From the NCBI GenBank assembly GCA_030770545.1, contig CM061097.1:4216501-4280500 (forward strand): a stretch of DNA of 64,000 nt. The letters run 5' to 3'. Of this stretch, positions 12,401 through 37,814 are shown one piece after another (position 1 is the stretch's first letter; each line of letters opens with the position of its first letter). The notes below the pieces were generated by a model. It was given only the letters and a program-made list of their open reading frames with translations, ran no database searches and was not told where the DNA came from. The DNA comes from Macropodus opercularis. Its lineage: Eukaryota > Chordata > Actinopteri > Anabantiformes > Osphronemidae. A program made the translations under genes and the position numbers.

Positions 12401-14192
12401 TATAAAATAATATAAATCAGTAAGTGATGCGATTACAGTGCTCCATTCCTGAAGCCAGTTAAGAACTACACTATTTCAATTAGCCCTGTAGATTAGATTC
12501 AGTCTGCAGTTTCTCATAGAAAAGTCAATTTAACAAAAGGGCTGCTGTAAGTACTGGCACGTCGATCGATCTGATGGATAATATTCCTCATTGTGCAGTT
12601 CTGAAAGCTGAACAATGTTTCTTTGCTGACAAATGAAACTGGCGAAACACGAAATTTACATTCTCCTCTTAAAAAAAATGGAAACAAAAACAAACATTTA
12701 CAGTAAATAACATATTTTCTTCCAAAAATGAATTAGCCATTAGACAACACAATTACACAGATACATATTTTCAATACCGCACATTCAATCCGCCAAAAAA
12801 GTAATGATTACAAAGCCAACGAAGATGCTGCCATATATATAGAGAGATGTATGTACAGTGATTATAGCATTCATAATTGCACTATGCCTCAATAAATGGA
12901 AATTACAGGCTTACGTTCTAGGGACAAAATATACTAAAGTGTAATAAGGAATTGCCAATCAGAAAGAAGAAGGGCTGACTTTGGTTCGAACTGTCAACAC
13001 ACCTGTTCACGCATCAAACCTATTCTCCACTGCTGTCGAACTACAGGACATCTGGGCTCGTTAGTCTGCGAGGCGGCTGTGACAGTTCCATCACCACGGG
13101 GTGGAGGGGAAGTCGGCTGACTTTGTTGAATACTGCAAACGCTGCAAGCATCAGTTAGTCGGTCAATGAGTCAGTAGAGTCGGTCAGTCCACTCCCTCAA
13201 CGTTCACTGACCCTGTGCTGTTCCTGTCCTCAACGCTTCGCATTTCACCGAAGCAGTAAACAGCCTAAAGTGAAGTCTGGTGCTCGAGTTGTTTTGGCAT
13301 TGGTAATAAATATACATATCACCATAATAAAAAGCTTTAATGTGGCACAGTTGAACAAAATCATTTAACATCATCGTCACATGAATGATTACCTTCTCCG
13401 CTCCCTGCAGCCGGGGCAAAGTGATGGCCACCGCCACGGTTCGTGGCACAGCAGGGGTCCAGTAACACAGTTACTGTCTGAACGGTTTAAATGGATGGAG
13501 AGTTGCGACCACTGACACGCTGGGGCCATTTCGCCTAAATGGAGCCATGCGCTTTCATGGGCACACATGCCTTCCACGTCACATGGTACCAACGTTAATG
13601 CAACAGTAATAGTATCAATAATCTGAATATTGGAATAATTTAAAACCCCCCTTCATGCCTACTCTTCAAGAGATTTCCCAATCAAAGGTCTTAATTAGAG
13701 AACTGTTAAACGCCCACAACAGACCGGTACGGAGTGAGTGTAACAGAGAGAAAGAAACTCTCTTCCTTCTTGCTTTTAAAAAGGCAGGAGTGAGGGAGGC
13801 GACTGCGCCCGTTGATGCAATAGGCCGACAAACTAAACAAGCCCCCAAACATCAAGTGCACAAAGTAATTTCGTTCTGTCAAAAAACAAAACAAAACCAA
13901 AAACTCCTTCACAATGGACCAGGCCTAAAAATGAGGACCGCTGCTGTACATATTCAACAAGCCCCTCCCCTCGCCTTCCAACGTCCGGACCCCTTCCTTA
14001 CGCTTCATCGCCGCCTTAAATAGCAAGATAACATTTACTTTGATCATCTCCTGCACCAAGAGATCAACAAATGGCAAATAAATTAGTAGTATGTAACCAT
14101 TAGATTTTTTGTGTGTATATGATCCATCTTTTCACAGACTGGTCAGTCAGTGTGTTGCCGGCCTCCCCCGGGCAGCCCAGCTCCACTCCGCT
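9496..14192. other. GNA14 5' flank and GNAQ 3' UTR; no protein gene seen
   Basis: About 4.7 kb between the two tandem G-alpha genes. The left part is the GNA14 upstream region. The right part, next to the GNAQ stop, should be GNAQ 3' UTR; a variant minus-strand signal ATTAAA (plus TTTAAT at 13336-13341) would give about 850 nt. I saw no minus-strand AATAAA. The stretch also holds a MITE-like element (10935-11200), an A-run (about 12045-12062) and a 16-bp palindrome (11622-11637). Open frames here show no family resemblance. Confidence 0.5.
10935..11200. mobile_element. MITE-like non-autonomous DNA transposon, about 264 bp
   Basis: The left end TAAAGGGAAAATCC (10937-10950) and right end GGATTTTCCCTTTA (11185-11198) are perfect 14-bp inverted repeats about 234 bases apart. 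An internal hairpin has 10-bp arms, ACCCACAAAG (10993-11002) and CTTTGTGGGT (11016-11025). There is no coding capacity. The TTAAAGGG-like start resembles short inverted-repeat elements common in fish genomes. Family and target duplication are not determined; TA or TTAA at the ends is possible. Confidence 0.55.
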
Positions 14193-28248
<14,056 letters not shown>

Positions 28249-31200
28249 ATGGGCAAACTACAGAGCAAGTTTCGCAAGAGGTCCGAGCTCTACAGGTGAG
28301 ACAGGGTCTTCACTACTGAATCAATTCCTGTGTCCTTCTTAGCGCTACATTCCATTTATAACTAGGATTTAAGCACATTAAAAGAGCCAAGAACAAAAAA
28401 TAAAATTACTACCAAACCAATTAAGGTTGAGAATGTTGGAATAGCTTTTAAAGCTACTGTGCAATACAGTATGTTGCAGTAATGAACTAACTTTGGCTGC
28501 CACTCATAGTGAAGACCGTTTTAACACTATATTACCTGTTACTGTTGCTGTCTTCTATGCAGAGCATCTCAGGGGGAGAAGCCAGATAATACCGTTGACA
28601 GTCAGGTGGTGCAGTATGAGCCTGCACATCAAGGATCTATCAACACTGTCACAAATCTCAGTCCAGACTTGTGTGTTTCTGGTGGGACTGACCAGGTAAA
28701 TTAGATATGTGTTGGTAAGCAGACATTTTTCAACAAGTTATTAAGGCTTGAAAAATACCCAGTGGAAAAACGTAAGATGGACCTGTTAGATAAGAATGAT
28801 GATGTACATGCATTGTATTAGTGATTAGTGTCTGCATGAGTAAATGTACTATATGTTCTTCTGCCTAAGGCTGTGGTGGTGTATGACTGGAAACAAGGCC
28901 AGATGTGTCAGTCCTTCCAGGGTCACAACCGAGAGGTTACCAAGGTAAACTCTGTGTTATATGGGTGTTAATAAAGGCGCTATGCTGTTCAGAGCTGTCA
29001 CACATTTTGCATACGTATCCTCTTGATTAGACATCTTCTAGTCTTGTCTGCTGTTAATTCTGCCTCCATCCATCTGCCAGGTGCTGTGTTTTCCAGGTAG
29101 TACGTGGATTTTTAGTGCCTCGCGAGACAAGACTGTTCTGATGTGGGATTTAAACCAGGGGGATGAGCCTATTCAGGAATTTTGTGGGCATGAGTTGGTG
29201 GTCAATGGACTTGCCATCAGCCCTGGTATACACACACACACACACACGCAATGAATAATGCAAAGTAAATGTTTTAACTTTTATTACTTAAGATAAAGTT
29301 GTCAATCTGCAATTTGTACTATGGCAGAATGCCTCATGAGATCAAATATATAATGAAATAATGTAAAAGGTATAAATTATGTATGTGCTGAACTAATCAA
29401 GATGCTATAGTACCTAATGTACAGTCTTCCACATGTCTCATATGCGGTGGTATCGTAAGTTATCCCGTAGTTCAGTTTTTCAGTGAATATATGGATCACT
29501 TTTGATTGTTGTTTTCAGATGGGAGAAAGCTGTGCACTGGTTCTCGGGACAACTGGATGTGCCTGTGGGATATAGAATCAGCAAAATGTGAACAGAGACA
29601 CAACATCTCGAGAAACCTTGTAAGAATAACAGAATTTGCTTGAGTGCACACATAGTAGTAGTGAAAACTATTTCAAGCACACCCACTTGCCTCAAGAAAA
29701 TTGATTGATAAGCCATTCTGTGTGACTTTTTCTTCATGAGTTCGTGCTTTCCTCTCTCCCCCGTCCAGGTGACCCATGTGTGTTGGGTGCCAGGCAGCTC
29801 TTCTATAGTACAGAGCTCTGAGGATAAGACCATAAGGTACAGAAACATTTCCTGCAGTAACCGTATTACTGTAGATGCACATGTGCCACTTGCAGCATAG
29901 TAAGACAATTGCAATTCCGTAAAAATCCTACTTGTTTTCATTTGGTTTGTGAATTATGCTAATTGGTTTAAACGTCCTCGATAATTAATGCAGGAATTGC
30001 AGGTGTGGACTTTGAGACCAGTGCAACTTACAAGTTAGGCTAACTGCTACACTTGTAAGGATTGTGACTCAACTGATTCAGAGATCTGAGTCTTGCTTCA
30101 AAGCAACACACAGAACAGAGGGCTTAATGTGTAAGCTTTTATTGCAGAGTGGTGTAACACCCATTTTGCAGAGATGGAATTTGTTCTGTCGTCCGTGTTC
30201 CCTTCTCCTTTGTCTTAGTGAGTGGCAGATTAAATCCGTTCAGTTTAAGATCAGTTCAATCACAATTGGTTTGAATGTTTGGACACAGAAATTGGTTCAC
30301 CCACTTTTCTCTGTAGTACTCCAGTTCTCTGACCTGACCCATCTTCACATCATTGCTAAAATAAACTTGAATTTATCTACATTTTTTCTGTGCCTTCTTA
30401 AAAGCTTGCATATTCTCCTGGAACAGTCTACTATACCATGTTCTGATCCCTTTTAAAGTAGATCTTAGAAGCCAACTAAACGGTGTTTACAATGACAAAA
30501 TATGTGAAATATTCTCCCACCCAAATATGTAGAAATGAATTTCTAACTGAACATAGTAGCTCTGTTTGGCTAGACGTAGTATGTGCCTTTTATGAAATTC
30601 ATATTTCGTAAACTAACTTATTTTATTATTAGATGTTTTTTTTATACATTTGTATTTTTAACCTTAATGTGTGACTTTCACACTGTATGTGTTCCTACCA
30701 TAATGTGTGTGACTGTGTATCTGAACAGAGTGTGGGACAGTCGTATGTGGCAGGTGACCAATACTTTTCCGGCCAAGCAATACATCCAGACCCACTGTGA
30801 CGTCTCTCCAAATGGAAACTACATGGTGTCCAGCAGCAACGGCTTTGGAGGGCAGGGCTGTGAATCCACGGTGAGGCCAGTGGATGTGTTTGTGGGTTCT
30901 GGATGGTGGAAATAATTGGGTTTAGCAGTAGTTTGATCATAATCTTGGTTTGTGGTTTTAGTAGGTACTAGACAGTGTCTAATTGGTGTAACCAAAATGT
31001 CTTGTGGCTGTGTCTGAAGAAGCTGAAGTACTCTTTCTTTTGTGGTTTATGACATGAATGAGTTTTCTGCCTACTGTGTGTCTCCTAACACATTTTTAAT
31101 CTTAAAATTAGTTTTAGGTCAAACGTGCTTCTCTTTGTATACGTATGTGTATGTATTCGTTTTTTTTGTTTATTGTTATCATGTATTTAAAAGTGCGAGA

Positions 31201-31835
31201 GACATTGTTGCAAAGTAGACCCAAAGAGCAAGAGGAAGTGGAATAATGACTTGTGACTTTAGGTAATTTTTGAAGTCAGTGTTATTACGGGGCTGTCTTC
31301 ACTATGTTCACAGACGTATGTAGACATTTTTCAATCTTCTCACTCTATCATTTGTTCTCACGGGATTTGTGTCTGTGTTATTAGCTGTGGGATCTGCGTC
31401 AGCCGGGCTGTAAGGTTGTTGAGTACAGAGGTCATCTCCAAACCACAGCCTGCTGTATGTTTCTCCCTACGCCTCCTGGTGGTACAGCTCGGGTAGCAAC
31501 ATCATCTCACGACAGCTCCATGAAAATCTGGGACCAAAACACAGCAGGTTACAACCCCATTTACAACACACAGAAAAAACACACTACAAGTGTGTTCCAG
31601 TCTTGCTAACTCTGCTCTAAGTCTGTCTTTTGCCATCTTCTGTTTAGTTTGTTTAGGGACGTTGACTCTGGATGGTGCTGGTCCACTAGTTTCTCTGGCT
31701 CCAAATGACTCCACCAATTTGCTTTGTGCCAGTTTCAACAACGGCCTCCACCATATCCAGGTGGGACAAGGATCAAACCAGGCTCAGGTTTCAGATGCAG
31801 GCTCCCTGGATGTTAGAGTTGTGGCGCGTTTCTGA
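28249..31835 (+). CDS. wdr31: WDR31, WD-repeat protein 31
   Basis: WD40-repeat protein, reported in animals to act in cilia, affecting intraflagellar transport and BBSome recruitment. Coding exons: 28249-28295, 28563-28695, 28870-28944, 29081-29225, 29519-29619, 29769-29836, 30729-30870, 31385-31547, 31648-31835, giving 353 aa (human about 367). The phases join exactly. WD-repeat landmarks in order: SGGTDQAVVVYDW, SASRDKTVLMWDL, GSRDNWMCLWDI, SSEDKTIRVWDS, the family-specific SNGFGGQGCEST-LWDL, SSHDSSMKIWDQ, and C-terminus VVARF. The start is MGKLQSKFRKR, preceded directly by a splice acceptor. Human WDR31 has extra residues before an equivalent MGKLQSK. The Met-Gly start with Ser6-Lys7 fits an N-myristoylation signal followed by basic residues. 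BRI3BP follows in convergent orientation. Confidence 0.95.
29230..29247. repeat. (AC)9 microsatellite
   Basis: AC run starting four bases into the WDR31 intron after exon 29081-29225. Confidence 0.9.
29837..30728 (+). other. WDR31 intron 6
   Basis: Intron between exons 29769-29836 and 30729-30870; nothing else recognised. The following intron (30871-31384) is likewise empty. Confidence 0.7.
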
Positions 31836-32320
31836 CAACTCTCTTGATCCTGCCTCGCACCCCTACCTGTGAACAGCCAGTGACTCAGTGAGCAGTGTCA
31901 CTGGACAAGGACAATATTTTAGTCGTTTTTTTTTTACAATTTATGTAGAAAGTCATGCTTTATTAGACTGCCATACAATGGAGAATGATGTTTCCTAGAT
32001 ACTTTAGAAGGTGAAGTCTTGTTTATCAGAAAATGTAATAATGATAGCCAATAATTACTGTGTACTGTAGCTTTAACCTGTCAAGTATTGGACCAAATGA
32101 ATATCTAAGACAGAAATCTAAAAACTTGCATAGACTTGAGTTGATTTTGAGGTTTTTGAAGATTCTGATATTACAGAAGTTGATAGTTGATGTTATGTGC
32201 TGATATTCAGTACATTTCAAACTGAAAATTACTATGCAAAACACCAGAATTGATTTTTGATATAATATTGTACAATAAACAGGAGAATGAATATATGCAG
32301 CAAATAAAAACCAAATAAAG
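31836..32320 (+). other. wdr31: WDR31 3' UTR with clustered poly(A) signals
   Basis: Non-coding AT-rich sequence after the TGA at 31833. AATAAA occurs at 32274-32279, 32303-32308 and 32314-32319; this cluster marks the likely transcript end. Confidence 0.6.
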
Positions 32321-35300
32321 CTACACTGTGACCAATCAACATAAAACCATCCATTAGACTTTTATTGGCCAGAACTGTGTGTGTGTGTCTGTACAGATTA
32401 AATATATATATTTTTGGTCTCAAAGCTATTTCCAACTGTTATCTTGAATTCACTGTTGTTTCCTGTTGCGTTGGTCAAGGCTGAACCTTAGGTTGCTGTT
32501 AGGACACGTTCCCTCTTTATAAGTAGAAGACAATTTTAAGAAGAGTGGATACTGCGCCTAGTCTGCGTGGGAAGGCACGGCTGGTGTCACTACTGGTCAT
32601 TTGTACTATTGAAAATACGAATGTTCCTGACTTTTATTGAAAATCGTGCATAGTGCTACTCTGAAAGGTATTGGTATATCAACTCAATATTTAATTTCAT
32701 AACAACCCTTTAATAATTTCAGTGGATTTCTCTGACTGCGGTGTATGAAGGTTTTAACCGTAAAGGATAGAGTCTATTTATTACCACATAAAAAAATGTG
32801 ATTTACAGTACATGAACATTTGCAGATCCGATCTGAACTTGATGATAAATGGATCCAATTTAACACTTTGTCACACTTGGGAGTTTAATTTATTCTTTAT
32901 TTAATCTGGACCTCGTTTTCACTCTGATACACTCACACAAAGTAGACATCAGCAGGCAGGCAACACTCTGACGGTGGCCACATCATCGAAGTACAGAAAT
33001 ATCAAGACGAAAAGGTCAAAAAACATGGAATGAAATAAAAAAAATCAGCATCTAGTCTAAATCTGACAGGTACAAAAAATTTCTCATATGAGCAAGAACA
33101 AATCATTGGCACAGTAGGTTATAAAAGGCAGGCAACATGGAGCACAAGGAATAAGTTGAATACAGTACGATAAATTAACTGAATCATTCAAAAGACACTT
33201 CACAGAGAATAAATAACTGGATGTAGCATTCAACACTGTTCTCGAAGATGCCACCAGAACTGACATCTTCCAGCATCTAAGTGGGAACAAATGATACATG
33301 AGTACAGTAGCATCTGAGTATACAGTGTATCTTTGTATGAGAAAGGAAAGCCAAAGCTGCCTTCTGCAGCCTTTGGGGGTTTTCCAGTAGTCATCTCTTC
33401 TAAACTGACAATGTTGTTGTGCTAGGAATAACAAAAAAAAACAAAAACAAAAAAAACCCAGAGAAAAATTTCAAGATTCTAATCTCAATAGTTGCACAGC
33501 TGGTTCTTCTTCTGAAATACTATATACTATTAACATCAGGTTTGAAATTCTTGACCAACTGAAGAACAAAACAGGCTTGTGTTTGAAGTCCCATACAGTA
33601 CATAATAACAGTTCCTTAGTGACGTGATCCATCAGTAAATGGAGAAAACCCATTGTTCATAATGAACATGATTATCAATGTTTAGCTATTACACACATAG
33701 TTACACAGTAAAGGACAACAGGCTCAAACCATCGTTTTAAACAAAAATTAAAAAACAAGTTTCTAAATTTGCCTTCTTAAGATATATTGTGTACCTGCTT
33801 TAGTCTTGTATTGTGAAACAGCACTCATGAGTGCAATAATTTGGTCTACACAGCACACACATCAGTGCAAATGTTAACGGTTAATGTACAGGAAAATAAA
33901 AATCACTAAAACAAATGTAAAATCATTTACCTCTGGCTAATTCATCACATCATACATCACACAAGTTCCTTACTTTAGTCAACAACATGTATATAACAAC
34001 AGTGCATGCAAGAACGAGGCCAGGTTGCTTAACAGGGTGTGTGTGTGGTGTTTCTATGGCAGGGGACAAAAAAGGAATGTTTGTGCAAAAAAAAAAAAAA
34101 AAAACAACCCATCAACGACATTAAGACAACATCTTTAAATAAACTGCGCAAGGCCTTCGTTTCAAAATAAAGACAAATTACAAGTTTGGTAATGTCAATG
34201 CATGCAGGTAGGAAACAGGTAAAGTTCCTATGTTGTAGCGAACAATGATGCATCACCTTCCTTCTACCAAGAGAACACTGATCCGTCTCGCGCTCATCAG
34301 TGTCAAAAGTATAAATGTGTTGTTTGGCTTCAGTAGTGTCAACGGCCTTAGCTCTGTTATCGTTTCTACCAACATTACCGACACCTGTCCCACATAATTA
34401 TCATCCAACACTGAAAGCAACTCAACTTTTTTTCCCCTAAATCTGCTCAGCCTGAAAGTCATTTATGTAACATCAGTGATTACATAGTCCAGATTCTAAA
34501 AACTACATTTTTGTATAGAATATGAAGATAAAGACAAGCAATAAAAAAACAAAAACATGACCGTGTACTGTTTTCAAGAGAGTTTTGAGGATTCCACTAC
34601 TGCTAAAAGACATTAACACACTGTATTCTTTCACAAATGTATTTGGGTGCACTATGATGTATTCTAATCAAAATGCCATATTTAAAAAATCTGATAAGTC
34701 AAACAGACCAAAATTGTATGATGATACTAAATATACTGTATGTCTGAGTGATGTGTGGCGGTTAAGTCCCTGAGATACTGCTGCCTGTCTGCTTTCTCTC
34801 ATCTGAGGGTGAGTTTTTACTACAGCGCTCTTCCCTTTCACCAGTCGGACACACGCTGACACATTTGTGCACACATTCTAGCAGGTTCCCGTGGGTACAT
34901 TTGTCCATACACACACACAAGAAAAAGAGGTCCTGGTGTTAAACTGTTCTCACTATGGAATGGATTCTTGGTGGAACTACATCATTTCAATATTTTGATG
35001 GAAAATTGAAGAACATATAAATAAAAATTACAATGAACAACTTGAATTGTAGATATCAGAAATACAATGACAGCATCCGTCCCCTGCATATGCCCCAACA
35101 CTCACCTATATTGTAAATTTGTGTAAAAACGATAACCAGGTTATTTCTCAGCACAAGCATTTACTAAACAGCACTTATTCAAATCCCAACGTGGGAGTTC
35201 CTTGGGAGGTGTGGAGTTACGCCATTAAAAAAAACAAAAAGCATCTGACATCTCTCCTCACAGGTGTAGTAAAAACATTTAAAAAGTCAAAAAGTAAAAA

Positions 35301-35488
35301 AAAAAAACTAAACAAAAACAAACGAGCTTATGCTCCTTAGTGTGGATAACGGTCCGCACTAAGGATGTTAAAATACCCTATTGAAATCTGGTTGTGCCCA
35401 CATCTCACGATCATGTTGGAAATATGTTGCTGCAGATGTGAATAGGAAAACAGCATTCTGGCAGAAAATGACCCCTCCCCCATCCTCT
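32321..35488 (-). other. Probable long BRI3BP 3' UTR / convergent intergenic region
   Basis: AT-rich, no protein gene seen on either strand. Two minus-strand AATAAA signals (plus TTTATT at 32889-32894 and 32896-32901) would end a BRI3BP transcript with a 3' UTR of about 2.6 kb. A-runs occur on the plus strand at about 33431-33457, 34087-34104 and 35298-35309. The extent of the UTR is inferred. Confidence 0.4.
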
Positions 35489-36879
35489 CTACTGCTCTCC
35501 GGTACGTTCCAGGCCGTCTATGACACGGCTCAGCCTGATGTTAAGCAGCCTGATCTGAGTGTCTAGGTGGTCGATTTTCTCTTCTAGTGACCCTGCCCCA
35601 CCTCCGCGACGCCAGTATGCTCCCACGGGCCCCGTCATGAAGTACACAGCCATGATGAAGCACAGGGGCAGCACGGCGCGCTCAGGGTCGCCCTCGAACT
35701 TCTGCAGAATGTAGAGACATGACAGGGCGAAAAGCGTGACCCGTGCTAGCCAGAAGAAGCGGCCGAAGACGGCGTGCAGCAGGTAGAAGAAACCCCCCAG
35801 GAACATGGAGAGGAACCAGTAGGCCAAGAGTACAGCAGCAACCAGGAGCAGCGCACGTGCTGGAGAGTTGGTGAGGGACGTGGGGCTGAAGTAGTGGGTG
35901 AGGTTCAAGGCTACAGAGGGAAAGAAAGAGAGAGAGACAACAGGAAGTTAACATGACGTTGATTCTGAGGAAAGCTGCTCATGCTTCATTATGTCCAACC
36001 GTCCACCTTCAGGGACTTACAGTCGATGCCCATCACGTCCAGTAGATCTGACCAGATCTTCCAGATTGTATCCAGAAGCGAGTCCACTCCATGGACAAAC
36101 CGTTCCGTCGCTTTGGAGAAAAACTGAAATAGGTTGAGAAAGCAATTAAAACTCATACAGGCTACAGAAAGAGCCATTCAGACATTCAAGACCAGAGTGA
36201 CATAAAAGAACTAAAAGGAAAGGGACATGTACACACTCATTGTTAACCTAACAGTAGGACAATCAAGATAAGAATTCAATTAGAATAGATAGAACGACCT
36301 CGTTTGCTTTGGCGGCTTCACACAGGAAACAACGCTGCTAATCTACGTTTCAAACAGCAGGAAGTGCTGCTCGACCAATCACACCAGCAAACGTGAAGCT
36401 TTCTGATCAGTTATGTGGACCAGAAGCAAAACGCTGCTGTGGCCTGGACCATCTGGCGAACGAGCAGACCGACGACAGCGGATGGGCGCCGCTTCCTGCA
36501 CGTTGATGGGACGTTATGTGCGTGTCATCTTAATCACACTCATTCATTTATGAGACGCTGGCTGTTTTTTTCAAAATGGCATCCTTGTGACTGCTGCTCA
36601 GGCCCGGGCGCGCTTCTCTCCCGTTCCCCAAACCGGGCTGCTGCTACCTGCCAGCCGCCGGCGCCAGGCGAGCGGTTACTACCACCCAGGCCCCGCACTG
36701 ACCTTGTACAACCCCCTGATGTTCTCTTCTCCGAAAACGCTGCTCAGCGTCTGGTAGATTCCGTTAGCTGCCCGTCGGAAGCTGTTCTGGTTGCTAGTCC
36801 TGCCCCTGCCCGCGTCGGCTGTGCACAGCATAGACGCGGAAAGCACCAAGAACACAACGAAGAACCTGGATCCCTTCAT
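35489..36879 (-). CDS. bri3bp: BRI3BP, BRI3-binding protein (membrane protein)
   Basis: Small multi-pass membrane protein, in mammals linked to the ER and mitochondria and to stress-induced cell death; it binds BRI3. Coding exons in transcript order: 36879-36703, 36123-36021, 35910-35489, giving 233 aa (human 251). Features: a cleavable-looking signal peptide (residues 1 to about 23, FFVVFLVLSASMLC); a conserved SSVFGEENIRG segment; the exon-2 motif ATERFVHGVDSLLDTIWKIW; three hydrophobic segments at about 113-137, 144-162 and 172-192, including AYWFLS, GRFFW and VYFMTGPVGAYW; and a C-terminal coiled coil (about 201-228, EEKIDHLDTQIRLLNIRLSRV). The related TMEM109 lacks the YFMTGP motif, which favours BRI3BP. 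The divergent neighbour STPG2 starts 935 bases upstream. Confidence 0.93.
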
Positions 36880-37814
36880 AGCGCACAGGAGCCCGGAGAC
36901 GTGCAGCAGAGGCTTTTATCACACGGTCCAACTACAGGAGACGTCGGGCTGCCTTCAGCGACACCTTGGTGGGAGGCGACAGCCGCTGCCTGCGATGATG
37001 GCGAAATGGTGCCTTCAGGGAGCCTCGTAAACTCCATTCATAGTGTAAGGACGGGGACTTGACCTTTAATGAAATTATTAAACACGCAGAGTGTAACGTG
37101 TTTTTATTGATTGTGCTTCATTTTGTAGTCAATAATACAATATCTATTTTGTACTGCACTGGAAGAATCATAAATATGACCTAACGACTACAATTGTTAG
37201 TTTAGTTATTTGTAAAATCCACAGCCTGTATCTGTGTTCTTCGGTAATCCGAATTATTGTTATTGGAATGGATACGTGACAATATCTAAAGTGGATCTAT
37301 GACGTATCATAGAGAAACATTCCGTGTGGTTTTTAAACCCGATGTCTTCATTTTCTAATATTTCTGATTACTCCTGAAGGCACAGCCTTTCTTCACATGA
37401 ATTGACGGCACATCAGGCCCATCCGAGGTCCGCTGCTGCCCCCCACTGGCCAAATGGTCGCGTGGCGTCCTACTCACTAAAGCAAATGTTGCTGCAGTCT
37501 ATGGCCTAGTTTAAATTGATAGGCATGCTGTGGTCTTAGTGTAACCACCAGGCAAATCAAGTAGGTTTCATTGCTTTATGTTTGTGTCTTCCTTCATGTT
37601 CAAGGAACAGACTCTAGATCACGGTAATGTTTTGGCCCAATCATTTGAAACGCGACACCTGAGGTGCGTGGACGCCGCTGCGTGTTACTCTTCCGCGTGT
37701 CGGTAACCAAGCAACGAGCCACGCGCAGGCCGTGACTGTGCAGCCACTGTGGCCGTGCTGGTCAAAGTAATCGTAGCCGGTGAGGTTGGTTCATTCCCGG
37801 GGTAAGACAACAGA
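36880..37814. other. Divergent promoter region BRI3BP / STPG2
   Basis: The left end is GC-rich (BRI3BP side), the middle AT-rich, and about 37640-37814 is CpG-rich (STPG2 side). It contains an RFX X-box at 37703-37715 and a near-consensus CTCF motif on the minus strand at 37436-37449 (CCAGTGGGGGGCAG, one mismatch). No coding sequence is seen. Confidence 0.5.
37703..37715 (+). promoter_or_regulatory. RFX X-box motif in the STPG2 promoter
   Basis: GTAACC-A-AGCAAC matches the X-box consensus GTNRCC-N(0-3)-RGYAAC at all 12 fixed positions. It lies 100 bases upstream of the STPG2 start codon. X-boxes bind RFX factors that drive ciliary genes, and STPG-family proteins belong to cilia and flagella, so position and gene type agree. 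Binding itself is inferred. Confidence 0.65.

Noticed and set aside
13655..14023. 122-codon plus-strand frame near the GNAQ 3' end
   Set aside because: It lies in the expected GNAQ 3' UTR on the opposite strand, with no splice sites or family resemblance.
35682..35954. Leu/Cys-rich minus-strand frame over BRI3BP exon 3
   Set aside because: Alternative-frame reading of the membrane-spanning BRI3BP exon.
36415..37062. 215-codon plus-strand frame over BRI3BP exon 1
   Set aside because: It is a shadow of the GC-rich first exon of BRI3BP on the other strand, with low-complexity composition and no recognisable domain.
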